Assembly (NCBI GenBank): GCA_002632265.1
Contig: NQOV01000012.1
Span: 1-64,000 of the forward strand
DNA: 64,000 nt
Direction: 5' to 3'
Origin: Rhodospirillaceae bacterium MC!
Lineage (GTDB): Bacteria; Pseudomonadota; Alphaproteobacteria; MC1
Below are positions 50,799 to 61,684 of this stretch, piece by piece. The notes under the pieces are model-generated. The model made no database searches, was not told the DNA's origin, and saw nothing but the letters and a program-made list of their open reading frames with translations. The position numbers and the translations under genes are program-made. Every line of letters starts with the position of its first letter. Position 1 is the first letter of the stretch.

Positions 50799-51965
50799 TT
50801 ATGCTAATACATCTTGAATGTAATCTATGGCTTTTGTGATATTTTTTTCGCTCACAATCAAGGGCGGTAATAAACGCAAGGTGTTATTACTAGCTGGTAA
50901 GCATAGGAAATGGTGTTTTTCTCTTAAGTTTTTGATTACATCTTGTACATTGATGTTATCTGCTAGTTTTAAGCCGATCATTAAGCCGACAATATTTATA
51001 GAGATAATATTTTTGTTATTTTCCAACTTATTCTTGATTTCTTCTTGTATTAGTTGTGATTTCTTTTGTACAGATTGTAAAAAATCAGCATGGAAAATTG
51101 TTTCGCATACCACACGAGCGACCGACATGGCAAGGGGAGAACCGCCGAATGTAGTGCCGTGAGATCCTGCATTGAAGAAATCCTTATATTCTGATTTTGC
51201 AAACATTGCTCCCATGGGATATCCGTTGCCTAAGGCTTTGGCCATGGTTATGATATCAGGAGATATATCGTATTGTTTAAAGCCGAATTCTGTGCCTAAG
51301 CGTCCGAATCCTGTTTGTACTTCGTCGATAATTAGTAGGCTTTTGTTTTTCTTGCATAGTTCTTCTAGTTTTTTAAGGAAATCCTCTTTGGCGGAAGTTA
51401 CTCCGCCCTCGGCTTGGAGAACTTCAACAATGACAGCGGATAAATCATCATCGAAGTATTTTTCCAAGCCGTTGATTTCGTTGTATGGAGCGTGGAGCAT
51501 GCGTTTTGATAGGGGGAAGAATCCTTGTTTTACTTTATCTTGACCAGTGGCGGAAAGGGTTGCCAGTGTGCGGCCGTGAAAGGAATTCTTAAAGCTTAGC
51601 AGTTTTTTTCTTTTGGTGGCTTTGGTTGCGAGTTTGATGGCGGCCTCGTTGGCTTCTGCTCCGCTATTACAGAATAGTCCTTTGTAATCACCGCCTAGAG
51701 CTTGGATGATTAGACCCGCAACATCTTCTTGCCCTTGAATTTCAAACAGATTAGAAATATGAGTGAGTTTTTGAGCTTGAGCAAGAAAAGCTTTATTTAT
51801 ATCGGTATTGTTATGCCCTAAATTAAGGACAGAAATACCGCTGATGAAATCTAGATATTCTTGGTTATGCTCGTCATATAAAAATTCATCTTTTCCAGAA
51901 ATGAAATTTATATTTATTCTCTTGCCGTAGTTTTGAAATAGATTAGTCATGATTTTGTTCTCCAT
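50799..51965 (-). CDS. argD: Acetylornithine aminotransferase
   Basis: FCNSGAEANEAAIKLA; LLIIDEVQTGFGRLG; MAKALGNGYPMGA. Confidence 0.93.
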   Translation of the reverse strand: MENKIMTNLFQNYGKRININFISGKDEFLYDEHNQEYLDFISGISVLNLGHNNTDINKAFLAQAQKLTHISNLFEIQGQEDVAGLIIQALGGDYKGLFCNSGAEANEAAIKLATKATKRKKLLSFKNSFHGRTLATLSATGQDKVKQGFFPLSKRMLHAPYNEINGLEKYFDDDLSAVIVEVLQAEGGVTSAKEDFLKKLEELCKKNKSLLIIDEVQTGFGRLGTEFGFKQYDISPDIITMAKALGNGYPMGAMFAKSEYKDFFNAGSHGTTFGGSPLAMSVARVVCETIFHADFLQSVQKKSQLIQEEIKNKLENNKNIISINIVGLMIGLKLADNINVQDVIKNLREKHHFLCLPASNNTLRLLPPLIVSEKNITKAIDYIQDVLA

Positions 51966-51975
51966 ATCATTGATA

Positions 51976-52740
51976 TTATTTAATAAATGTTGTGCCTTGG
52001 GTTAGGTTGTTGTTTTGTCCGTTAATGATTTTTACTTGGTTTATGCCGTTGTTTATGAGTTCCATACAACTCTCAACTTTTGGGATCATCCCGTCGGTTA
52101 TGATTTTATCTTGGATTAGCTGATTGCATTCTTTTATGGATAGCTGGTTGATGAGTTGTTTTTGTTCATTTAGAACGCCGTCCACATCAGATACGAAAAT
52201 GACTTCCCCAGCTTGTAGGGATTTGGCAATGGCTAGGCACATTGTATCCGCATTGATATTTAAGGCTTGATTGTGATCTTGCTTATGTAATGCCAAAGAT
52301 GAGACTACTAATAACTTATCTAAGTTTAGTAATTTAATGAGTAGATCCTTATTGACGGTTAAGTTAGTGCCAACATATCCGAGATTTTCATAATCTTTAA
52401 TTTCGGCTTGAATAAGAGAGCCGTCTACCCCACTTACACCGAAAGCATCCATGTTATGCGACATTAACTTGAGTACTAGATTGGTGTTAAGTTCTCCGTT
52501 TAGGATCTGTTTAATGACTCTTAGAGTCTGGTTCGATGTTTTCCTTAAGCCATTAATAAATTCACTTTCTATATTTAATGCCTGTTCCTGTGCTTTTATG
52601 GCCACTCCGCCCCCATGGATAAGTAGGATTTTATTCTTATTTTTTATCCATAAATCATGTAGATACTTGTAGAATTCATCCGTTAAACTCTCTAAAACAC
52701 TTCCACCACATTTTATGATTATATAGCTGTTATCTTTCAT
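51976..52740 (-). CDS. argB: Acetylglutamate kinase
   Basis: IIIKCGGSVLESL; LLIHGGGVAIKAQ; FVSDVDGVL; DGMIPKVESCMELI. Confidence 0.92.
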   Translation of the reverse strand: MKDNSYIIIKCGGSVLESLTDEFYKYLHDLWIKNKNKILLIHGGGVAIKAQEQALNIESEFINGLRKTSNQTLRVIKQILNGELNTNLVLKLMSHNMDAFGVSGVDGSLIQAEIKDYENLGYVGTNLTVNKDLLIKLLNLDKLLVVSSLALHKQDHNQALNINADTMCLAIAKSLQAGEVIFVSDVDGVLNEQKQLINQLSIKECNQLIQDKIITDGMIPKVESCMELINNGINQVKIINGQNNNLTQGTTFIK

Positions 52741-52769
52741 AATTCCATCTCCTTAAAGTTTTTTAGTTT

Positions 52770-53996
52770 CTAAGTTCTTTTTGCACCGTTTATGAATACA
52801 TATTCATTAGTCAGATCACATCCCCATGCTTTAGCGTCTTGATTGCCGAGGTTTAGATTAATGGTAAAATGTATTTCATTTTGTTCTAGATAGGCGTAGG
52901 CGGTAGTCTCATCGAATTGTAGGCCTTGACCGTGTTTCATTAATTCTATTTCGTTGTTGTCGCCGGCATATATTTCGGTTTTGCTGATGTCGATATCTAC
53001 TCCAGAATAGCCGATAGCACAGGCGATACGCCCCCAGTTCATATCATTTCCATACATGGCAGTTTTTAATAAATTCGATGAGATGACAGAACGCCCAACT
53101 TGTACGGCGTCTTCTTTAGTAATGGCGTTTAATACGTTAACCACAATAAGCTTAGACGCCCCTTCGCCGTCTTTGGCGATCTGAATGGCTAAGCTTTGGC
53201 ATAATTGTTGAAAAACATCACAAAAATCTCCCCAAGCAGGATGATTTTTATTAAGCTCTTTATTCTGGGCCTTGCCGTTGGCTAGAACGTATACACTATC
53301 ATTAGTTGATGTATCGCCGTCGACACTTATGGCATTGAATGAATACTTTACGCTTTCCTTTAACAGCTCATCTAAGCAATCAACATCGATATTCACATCG
53401 CTAGTAATGAAACCTAACATTGTAGCCATGTTGGGATGAATCATCCCTGATCCCTTAGCTATTCCGCATAAATGGACTTCTTTTTCATCGATGATCATTT
53501 TATAGCCTGATTTTTTTGAAGTTGTATCTGTGGTTTTTATGGCCTCGGCGAAATCTATACCGTTACTTATTTTCGAGCTGGGATTTAGGCTATCTATGGA
53601 ATTTCGTATCTTATCCATGGGTAGATTGTTGCCGATAACCCCTGTGGACATGGGGGCGACAAGGCTTGAATCCATTTGTAATTTATCTCCTATAAGTTTA
53701 GTGATTTCTTGAGAATCTTTTATTCCTTGCTCGCCTGTACCTGCGTTGGCGTTGCCACTGTTAACAACGATAGCTTGCAACTTCTTACTAGGATATATAT
53801 GATCTCTTGAGACTATCACAGGGCCAGCACAAAATTTATTTGTTGTGAATACGGCAACAGCGTTACTGACTACATCGCTTTTTAATAGGCAGAAATCTAA
53901 TTTATTGGGATTCTTACGAATTCCCACATGAGTCCCACAAGCGGAAAATCCTTTGGGTAATAAAAGATTGGGCTGGTCTAATTTTTTGTATATCAT
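52770..53996 (-). CDS. argJ: Glutamate N-acetyltransferase / amino-acid N-acetyltransferase ArgJ
   Basis: VNSGNANAGTGEQG; HPNMATMLGFITSD; SVDGDTSTNDS. Confidence 0.95.
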   Translation of the reverse strand: MIYKKLDQPNLLLPKGFSACGTHVGIRKNPNKLDFCLLKSDVVSNAVAVFTTNKFCAGPVIVSRDHIYPSKKLQAIVVNSGNANAGTGEQGIKDSQEITKLIGDKLQMDSSLVAPMSTGVIGNNLPMDKIRNSIDSLNPSSKISNGIDFAEAIKTTDTTSKKSGYKMIIDEKEVHLCGIAKGSGMIHPNMATMLGFITSDVNIDVDCLDELLKESVKYSFNAISVDGDTSTNDSVYVLANGKAQNKELNKNHPAWGDFCDVFQQLCQSLAIQIAKDGEGASKLIVVNVLNAITKEDAVQVGRSVISSNLLKTAMYGNDMNWGRIACAIGYSGVDIDISKTEIYAGDNNEIELMKHGQGLQFDETTAYAYLEQNEIHFTINLNLGNQDAKAWGCDLTNEYVFINGAKRT

Positions 53997-54045
53997 GATA
54001 ATTTATTCTTTCTTAAAATAGGTGGATTGTTAGAGATTTTAAATT

Positions 54046-55161
54046 TTAAATATGCTTTAATCCTGATGTTTGTGGCAGTGAGAACATAATATTCATATTC
54101 TGTACAGCGTTACCGCTTGCTCCTTTGATTAGATTATCAATTACGCCAACTATTATCAATCTATTTGTGCGTAAATCTAAGTTTAAGGATATATCACAAT
54201 AGTTTGTATTAAGAACTTCTTTAGTTTGCGGGAAGTTTCCCAGTGGACGAATTCTAACAAAAGGCGAATTTTTATATTGATCTTGATAGATTCTATGAAT
54301 CTCTTCTAAGGATATCCCATCATTTTCCAACTGAACATGACATGTTACCATGATACCTTTCATCATCGGCACTAAATGGGGGGCAAAGGTAATAGCTGGG
54401 ATTTTGTTATCTTGCACATGCTGATTGTATTGATAATCTTCCGAATTGGATATTATGCTTAAATGTTGTTCTATTTCTGGTATATGCTGATGTGTGGAAA
54501 CCTTATAAATTGAGAAGTTCTCATTCACATTACCATATATGGTGGTGTTGGTCGGTGTTTTGCCTGCTCCTGATACTCCTGATTTAGCGTCAACTATCAC
54601 GTGCTTTTTATCGATTAAAGCATTCTCCATATGCTTATTTTTCACATATAAAGGACTAAGGCATAATATGGATGTTAAAGCGTAACATCCTGTATTAGCT
54701 ACTATTTTACTGGTAGCTATTTGTTTTTCATTAAATTCGCAAATACCATAAGCAATATGAGATCTGATTTCTTGCGAGCTTGGTTTTTCTATGTTGTACC
54801 ATTTTATTATATCTTGCTGATCTTTTAAGCGTAAATCTCCTGATAGATCAATGATTTTAAGATCCAGATCCTTTAAATCTTCAATTAGCTTTGTGGAAAT
54901 CCCTTTCGGTGTGGCGATGAATAAGACATCGAGATTTTTTTCCATATAGGCAAAATTTATTTCCTGCAAAATGTAATCCTTATCAAAATACATAGGATAG
55001 CTTGAAGAAATATGCTCTCCTGCTCGGCTAGAACTGAAAAGATCTATGCTTGTTATATGTGGATGACGTTCCAAGATCTTAAAGACTTCCAAGCCCGAAT
55101 AGCCTGTAATGCCGATGATACCTGCACGGATCTTCTTCTTGATGTTATTAGTATTATTCAT
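54046..55161 (-). CDS. argC: N-acetyl-gamma-glutamyl-phosphate reductase
   Basis: RAGIIGITGYSGLEVFKIL; VANTGCYALTSILCL; VSGAGKTPT. Confidence 0.95.
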   Translation of the reverse strand: MNNTNNIKKKIRAGIIGITGYSGLEVFKILERHPHITSIDLFSSSRAGEHISSSYPMYFDKDYILQEINFAYMEKNLDVLFIATPKGISTKLIEDLKDLDLKIIDLSGDLRLKDQQDIIKWYNIEKPSSQEIRSHIAYGICEFNEKQIATSKIVANTGCYALTSILCLSPLYVKNKHMENALIDKKHVIVDAKSGVSGAGKTPTNTTIYGNVNENFSIYKVSTHQHIPEIEQHLSIISNSEDYQYNQHVQDNKIPAITFAPHLVPMMKGIMVTCHVQLENDGISLEEIHRIYQDQYKNSPFVRIRPLGNFPQTKEVLNTNYCDISLNLDLRTNRLIIVGVIDNLIKGASGNAVQNMNIMFSLPQTSGLKHI

Positions 55162-55232
55162 TTGTTTTATACCTTTATTCTGGAGATATGTATTCTTGAG
55201 ATATGTATTCTGGAGATATTAATATGGATTGC

Positions 55233-56234
55233 TTAGTCTTTTAGGGTTTCGTATAATACCGCTTTGATTGTGTGCATGCGATTTTCTGCTTGATCAAACA
55301 CTACGGATTGCTCGCTTTCGAATGTTTCATCATCGATCTCGCAAATATTTTCCAAACCGAACTTATGGGCAAGATCTTTCCCTTGTATGGTATCATCATT
55401 ATGGAACGCAGGCAAGCAATGAAGTATTTTTATGGCTTTATTATTGCTAAGTTCTAGTAATTCCTTGTTAATTTTATAGTCTTTCAATAGCTTAATACGT
55501 TCTGCCCATACGCTATCAGGCTCGCCCATTGAGACCCAAACATCACCATAGACAAAATCTGCATTCTTCATGCCGATGTTTTTATCGTCGCTAATTGTGA
55601 TTTTTGCTTGGCTTTTAAGAGCTAGCTTTTTTGCTATGCTTTGTATTTCGTCCTTAGGTTGGAGATCGTTCGGTGCGAGAATTCTCACATCCATTCCCAA
55701 CAAAGCCCCTGTAACTAATAGGGAATTAGCGGTGTTACTACGCCCATCGCCAACAAATACCAACTTGATTTCCTCAATAGCTTTATTGCTATGCTCTTTT
55801 ATGGTTAAGATATCGGCAAGCATTTGGGTTGGATGCCAATCATCGGTTAAAGCGTTATAGGTGGGAATTTTGCCATAGTTTGCTAAATCTTCTACTGATT
55901 GTTGGGCAAACCCCCTAAAGACTATGGCGTTATAAAAGCCTTTTAGCACTCTAGCGGTATCTTTTATGCTTTCTTTTTTGCCGATCTGTGAGCCTTGAGA
56001 GCCTAAATATGTTGCCCCCATACCTAAATCATACGCTGAAACTTCAAAAGAACAACGTGTTCTTGTGGAATCCTTTTCAAAAATCAAAGCGATGTTTTTA
56101 TTCTTGATCTTTGGATGTGCTAAATTGTTCTTTTTGATATGCTTTAACTTGATCGCACTCTCAACTAAATATAAAAACTCTTCTTTAGTCAGTGAGTGAA
56201 TATCCAGTAAGTTTTTATTGTGAAAATTTATCAT
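55233..56234 (-). CDS. argF: Ornithine carbamoyltransferase
   Basis: IFEKDSTRTRCSFEVSAYDLG; ALTDDWHPTQMLAD; HCLPAFH; start at 56234 with AGGAA upstream. Confidence 0.95.
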   Translation of the reverse strand: MINFHNKNLLDIHSLTKEEFLYLVESAIKLKHIKKNNLAHPKIKNKNIALIFEKDSTRTRCSFEVSAYDLGMGATYLGSQGSQIGKKESIKDTARVLKGFYNAIVFRGFAQQSVEDLANYGKIPTYNALTDDWHPTQMLADILTIKEHSNKAIEEIKLVFVGDGRSNTANSLLVTGALLGMDVRILAPNDLQPKDEIQSIAKKLALKSQAKITISDDKNIGMKNADFVYGDVWVSMGEPDSVWAERIKLLKDYKINKELLELSNNKAIKILHCLPAFHNDDTIQGKDLAHKFGLENICEIDDETFESEQSVVFDQAENRMHTIKAVLYETLKD

Positions 56235-56247
56235 TGTGTTATATTCC

Positions 56248-59200
56248 TTATGCTTTATAGTATTCTTGAATTGGTAAGACATTTGTCTCTTGAGTTTTAT
56301 TACAGTATATGGCCTCTGCTAGGGTTTTCATGGCTAGGATAGAAGTGAAGTATGGTATACCGTAAAAAGTTGCTTTTCTTCGGAGATTAAACAACTGTTC
56401 TAACTTATTTAGTGTTATATGCTCTAAATAATAATTGTTTATCACCGAAATAATTGAGACTATGTTGTAATCCTGTAATATATTCTTGATGTTATCTTCA
56501 TGAAGTTCTTTAGCATGTATTATTGTATCGATTGTAACATTGTTTTTGTCAAAATGGACTACTTCATCACTAAAACAAGCTATTTTAAAGCCGATAATAC
56601 TCAATCCATTCAAGATAGAGGCTAAACTATCTTCTAAATGGTTAATGCTTAAGAGAATAGTTCCTGTTGTTGGTAATATCTGCATGGAACTGGCGTAAGC
56701 TTTAATTAAAGCTTTGGAGAAATCATGATCTATCCCCATAACTTCCCCTGTGGATTTCATTTGTGGACCTAGAAGAAAATCATTGTTGGGGAATCTATCA
56801 AAGGGTAAAACCACATCTTTTATGGAATAGTATTTGGGGAATTCCATAGGTAAAGAGAACTCACTTAGCTTTTTATCTAATAAGGTTAATGTCGCATAAA
56901 AAGCTAGAGAGTATCCTGACGCTTTGGCGATAAATGGAATTGTGCGACTGGCTCTCGGATTAACTTCTAACACAAAGATCTTGTTATTTTGAATGGCGAA
57001 TTGGATATTCATTAAACCTTTGATAGCTAACGCTTTACCTATTTTTATTGTATGCTCTTTTAAGGAGTCTATAATGTAATTATCCAGTGAGAACGGCGGA
57101 AAGGAGCAAGCGGAATCGCCCGAGTGAATGCCTGCTTCTTCAAACTGTTCTAAAATACCCGCCACATGGATATTTTCGCCGTCGCCAATGGCGTCCACAT
57201 CCACTTCTATGGCGTCATTTAGATATTTATCCAGTAATAAACTTCCTTCAAAATCGGCGAAATTAACGTCGTCTAGATATTTATTTAACTGATCGATGTT
57301 ATAGACAACGCTCATATTCTGCCCACCAATTACATAAGATGGACGAATAACTAAAGGAAAACCAAGCTTTATCGCTTCACTTTTCGCTTGATCTTTAGAG
57401 TGAGCAATGGAGTTTTGTGATTGGTTAATATCTAAGGAATTCATAAGGTTAGAGAAGTATTTGCGTTCTTCACATTGTAAGATATTGTCAATGCTCGTAC
57501 CTAAGATCTTAACTCCGTGATTTTCAAGATCCTTAGCTAAATTTATCGGCGTTTGTCCGCCAAATTGGACGATGACTCCCAGCAGTTCGCCCTTAGATTT
57601 TTCCAAGTTAATGACTTCGAGAATGTGTTCGATACATAAGGGTTCAAAATATAAACGATCGGCAACATCGTAATCAGTTGAGACGGTTTCGGGGTTCGAA
57701 TTGATCATAATTGCTTCAATCCCCACACTTTGCAAGGCCCATAAGGATTGAACGCAAACATAATCAAACTCCAATCCTTGCCCAATTCTGTTAGCTCCTG
57801 CACCGATAACTATAACTTTTTTCTTATCTGTAGGTTTGGAATCAGAATCCATTATCTCGTTGCCGTTAATATCCGTATAGCTATTTTGATAGCATGAATA
57901 ATAATAATTATTATGTGCTAAAAATTCCCCTGCACATGTGTCTATCTGCTTAAAGGCAGGTTTTATCTGAAATTTTATGCGTGCTTGTGTAACATCATGT
58001 TGAGCTAAATTCGCCAGTTGTTCGATTCTGGTATCGGCAAAGCCGTTGAGTTTATAATGAAATAAAGCTTGTTTGTTGGCAAGAATATTCGCTCCTAACT
58101 TCTTGATTTCCTGTTCAAGATCAACCATTTTTTTAAATTCATGTAAGAACCATTTATCAATATGTGTTATTTCGTTGATTTTATCTATGCTGATACCTTG
58201 TCTTAATGCTTGAATTACTAGAGGAATTCTTTTGTAGTGAGTCTTTGGTAATTGTGCTAAAATTTCATCATTAGATAAATGAGTGGTTTCTTGAAGATCA
58301 TTGAGTTTTTTATCTAGAGAAGAATACGCCTTTTGGAAACTTTCTAAGAAATTATTGCCAACGGCCATAACTTCGCCCACTGCCTGCATGGATGTATGTA
58401 ATAATCCTGAACTTTTAGGGAATTTATCAAAGTTAAATTTTGGGATTTTACAGACAACATAATCAATTGTTGGTTCGAATGAAAAGGGGGTGGTTTTTGT
58501 GCAGTCATTTTGCAGTTCATCCAAGGTATAGCCAACAGATAACAAGGCCGCAACCTTAGCAATGGGGAATCCTGTAGCCTTGCTCGCCAATGCTGACGAT
58601 CTGGAAACTCTAGGATTAACTTCAATCACGATCATATCCCCATTTTTTGGATTAATGGCAAACTGGACATTTGCTCCACCAGTTTTTAAACCGACTTCCC
58701 TTAAAATATCAAAACTTGCATTTCTCATTATTTGGAATTCTTTATCTGTAAGGGTTAGGGCGGGGGCGATTGTGATAGAATCTCCAGTGTGAATCCCCAT
58801 GGGATCAAGGTTTTCAATGGAACAAATAACAATACAATTTCCCACCTGATCGCATACAAGTTCTAGCTCATATTCTTTCCAGCCGATTAAGGATTCATCG
58901 ATTTGAACTTCGCCCACAGGTGAGCTTTTGATTGCATTTTTTATGATTTGCGATAGCTCATCCTTATCCTTAGCAATTCCGCCACCTTGCCCGCCCATGG
59001 TGAATGACGGTCTTAAGATACAGGGAAAGCCGTTTTCTTCTGTGAATTTTAAGGCCTGTTCATAGCTAGATACTACGGTTGATTTGGGAAATCCTAAGTT
59101 TAATTTTTCCAGTAATTGCGAGAATAAGGCTCTATCTTCGGCTTTTTTGATGCCTTCTACGGATACTCCTAGAAGTTCAACCTTATATTTATCTAGAACG

Positions 59201-59517
59201 CCATTTTTATGGGCCTCTAAAGCACAATTTAAGGCCGTTTGTCCGCCAACTGTCGCTAAAATCCCTTGCGGTCTTTCTTTTTTGATGATCTTTTCTAGAT
59301 TTTTCCATGTGATTGGTTCGATATATGTGGCGTCAGCCAAATTGGGATCTGTCATGATCGTTGCAGGATTGGAATTCAATAAAATAACTCGAATACCCTC
59401 GCTTTTTAAGGCTTTTATCGCTTGAGTTCCTGAATAATCAAACTCGCAAGCTTGCCCAATTACAATCGGCCCCGAACCGATTATCAAAACCGATTTAATG
59501 TTGTTATTTTTAGGCAT
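56248..59517 (-). CDS. carB: Carbamoyl-phosphate synthase large subunit
   Basis: [31 protein letters not shown]; duplicated ATP-grasp halves. Confidence 0.97.
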   Translation of the reverse strand: MPKNNNIKSVLIIGSGPIVIGQACEFDYSGTQAIKALKSEGIRVILLNSNPATIMTDPNLADATYIEPITWKNLEKIIKKERPQGILATVGGQTALNCALEAHKNGVLDKYKVELLGVSVEGIKKAEDRALFSQLLEKLNLGFPKSTVVSSYEQALKFTEENGFPCILRPSFTMGGQGGGIAKDKDELSQIIKNAIKSSPVGEVQIDESLIGWKEYELELVCDQVGNCIVICSIENLDPMGIHTGDSITIAPALTLTDKEFQIMRNASFDILREVGLKTGGANVQFAINPKNGDMIVIEVNPRVSRSSALASKATGFPIAKVAALLSVGYTLDELQNDCTKTTPFSFEPTIDYVVCKIPKFNFDKFPKSSGLLHTSMQAVGEVMAVGNNFLESFQKAYSSLDKKLNDLQETTHLSNDEILAQLPKTHYKRIPLVIQALRQGISIDKINEITHIDKWFLHEFKKMVDLEQEIKKLGANILANKQALFHYKLNGFADTRIEQLANLAQHDVTQARIKFQIKPAFKQIDTCAGEFLAHNNYYYSCYQNSYTDINGNEIMDSDSKPTDKKKVIVIGAGANRIGQGLEFDYVCVQSLWALQSVGIEAIMINSNPETVSTDYDVADRLYFEPLCIEHILEVINLEKSKGELLGVIVQFGGQTPINLAKDLENHGVKILGTSIDNILQCEERKYFSNLMNSLDINQSQNSIAHSKDQAKSEAIKLGFPLVIRPSYVIGGQNMSVVYNIDQLNKYLDDVNFADFEGSLLLDKYLNDAIEVDVDAIGDGENIHVAGILEQFEEAGIHSGDSACSFPPFSLDNYIIDSLKEHTIKIGKALAIKGLMNIQFAIQNNKIFVLEVNPRASRTIPFIAKASGYSLAFYATLTLLDKKLSEFSLPMEFPKYYSIKDVVLPFDRFPNNDFLLGPQMKSTGEVMGIDHDFSKALIKAYASSMQILPTTGTILLSINHLEDSLASILNGLSIIGFKIACFSDEVVHFDKNNVTIDTIIHAKELHEDNIKNILQDYNIVSIISVINNYYLEHITLNKLEQLFNLRRKATFYGIPYFTSILAMKTLAEAIYCNKTQETNVLPIQEYYKA

Positions 59518-60736
59518 TAGCTTGCTCCTTAGTATTATTATATTTACGAATTAGTTGATAAAAATCATTAAAATTATAGATACTATCATGCGGTCCCGCT
59601 GAACTTTCTGGATGATATTGTAAAGAAATTATAGGTTTATTCTTTATCCTGATCCCTTCAATTGTGTTATCGAATAAATTAATATGAGTAACTTCAACAT
59701 CTTGAGATAAATTTTGTGATACTGCATACATATGATTTTGAGATGTTATTTCTATTTTGTTTGTCTCTAAATTCTTTACAGGATGATTAACTCCATGATG
59801 TCCATAGGGTAGCTTTTCCACCTTACATTCCAAACTTAAAGCTAAAAGCTGATGACCTAAACATATGGCTAATAAGGGAATTTCATTTTTTACTAACTCT
59901 AATATGCTATCTTTCACATGGGGAATTATCATGTTAGGATTCCCAGCCCCATTAGATAAGATAACACCTACAGGATCATACTTTTTTATTGTCGCATAAT
60001 CTGATTTAGCAGGTAGAATATGAACATTAAAGCCTTGATTGTGTAAGATATTTGCGATGTTATCCTTATAACCAAAGTCAATTAGGACAATATTTTCACC
60101 GTTGTTGTTTATTTTACTTTTTACTTTACTTGCTTCTTTACTTTTTTCTTTATTTTTTGCTGTATTGTTTACTTTGTTATTGATTTTAGGATCATACAAA
60201 AACTCTTTTTTAGTTGATATTTCTATGGCTAATTCTTTTTCGTTGATACTTGTACCATTTTTTAATATATCTTGAGCTTTTTTAATATCATCTTGAGATA
60301 TGGGATTATCTAAAGCCACGATACAAGCGTCCATTGTCCCTTTATTTCTAAGCTTTTTTATGATAGCTCGAGTATCGACATCCGTTAAAGCTAAAACCTT
60401 ATTTTTTACTAGCCATTTCTCCAAGCTTATTTGCCCTTGGTGATGGCTATAATTTTCAATATAATTGTTAAATATCACACCCTTAGCATATATTTTATCG
60501 GATTCACTATCAAAATCATTCACACCAATATTACCCACATGTGGCATACTAAAAGTAATGATTTGCTCGGCATAAGACGGATCGGATATGGTTTCTTGAT
60601 AGCCAAAAAGTGTAGTATTAAAACATAACTCCGCCTTAACAAAACCTTTATCGCCCAACGATTTGCCTTTAAATATCGAACCATCTTCTAATAATAAAAA
60701 TCCATTTTTATATTCATAATCATCCATGTTAGACAT
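59510..60736 (-). CDS. carA: Carbamoyl-phosphate synthase small subunit
   Basis: [35 protein letters not shown]; class I GATase [27 protein letters not shown]. Confidence 0.96.
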   Translation of the reverse strand: MSNMDDYEYKNGFLLLEDGSIFKGKSLGDKGFVKAELCFNTTLFGYQETISDPSYAEQIITFSMPHVGNIGVNDFDSESDKIYAKGVIFNNYIENYSHHQGQISLEKWLVKNKVLALTDVDTRAIIKKLRNKGTMDACIVALDNPISQDDIKKAQDILKNGTSINEKELAIEISTKKEFLYDPKINNKVNNTAKNKEKSKEASKVKSKINNNGENIVLIDFGYKDNIANILHNQGFNVHILPAKSDYATIKKYDPVGVILSNGAGNPNMIIPHVKDSILELVKNEIPLLAICLGHQLLALSLECKVEKLPYGHHGVNHPVKNLETNKIEITSQNHMYAVSQNLSQDVEVTHINLFDNTIEGIRIKNKPIISLQYHPESSAGPHDSIYNFNDFYQLIRKYNNTKEQANA

Positions 60737-60890
60737 TATACATTCTCTTTCTTTACTTCAAGAATTTATGAAGTATTACATTAATATTCATAAGCTGATA
60801 TTTAACATCATAATACATAATTACATAAAATGCAAGAAAAATAAATAAAATGCTTTTATTATGCGTTTATAAACTAAAATATGCAATGTT

Positions 60891-60927
60891 AAAAAGAGCC
60901 AGTTATATTACTATAACTAGCTCTTTT
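60891..60927 (-). terminator. Terminator-like hairpin in the untranslated region upstream of carA, possible attenuator
   Basis: On the minus strand GAGCTAGTTATA-gtaa-TATAACTGGCTC followed by TTTTT; no gene lies upstream in that orientation. Confidence 0.5.
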
Positions 60928-61139
60928 CATATATTTAAGAAATAAATTATTATATCTTTTATTATACTATATTTTATTTGTGTATAAAATTAACATCTTA
61001 TATTGCAAGGAAATTTCCCATGAATATAATTTCTTCATAAAATACTCTTGATTTGTGGATTTTTATTTGCTAGTATGATAATAAAGAACATGTTATGTCC
61101 AAATTAATGGAGGCAGGTTTTACTTTTTAGGTATAAATT

Positions 61140-61433
61140 ATGGCAGATAACATTTTAAAAATAGAAAATAGAAGAATCACGGTAGAAGTTTTGTGCTTGT
61201 CTTTAGATGACGGTTTTGCTAAAGCTATGGTGAGCATGCGTAAGAAGTTAATGGAAGAAAAACAAGAGCTTTTCCTTAAGATCGAGATTCTTGGAGTTAA
61301 GATTTTAGAGAAAAAGGAAATCTATCCACAAGGTTTATTGTCTAAAATTACTTTAAAGAGTAAAATTGAGATGTCTTTATCATTGGAATTCGAAGTGGAA
61401 GTTCGTTACATTAATTTCACTGAAGTTACGTGA
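61140..61433 (+). CDS. Small conserved-looking protein, unknown function
   Basis: 97-aa ORF, balanced composition, ATG start; no family recognised. Confidence 0.55.
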   Translation: MADNILKIENRRITVEVLCLSLDDGFAKAMVSMRKKLMEEKQELFLKIEILGVKILEKKEIYPQGLLSKITLKSKIEMSLSLEFEVEVRYINFTEVT

Positions 61434-61556
61434 TATGATACGCTTTTATGTGAAAAGCGAGCTATAATGAGTGCTTTTTCATCTATCTTATTTCTTTTTG
61501 GTTCTTTTTAGTTCTTTTTGGTTTTTTAAAGAATTATATTAATATATATTTTATGG

Positions 61557-61585
61557 TTGACAGTTTGCACATATAATAGTATACT
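61557..61585 (+). promoter_or_regulatory. Sigma70-like promoter upstream of the DegT-type aminotransferase
   Basis: TTGACA-17 nt-TATACT about 100 bp upstream of the gene. Confidence 0.65.
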
Positions 61586-61684
61586 TTTTTCAATTCGTTA
61601 TGACTCGGAAATTTAAATATTATCATTTGAATTCTGACTATATAAATTCTGACTATCTAAATTCCGATAAGCAAGCAAACAAGC

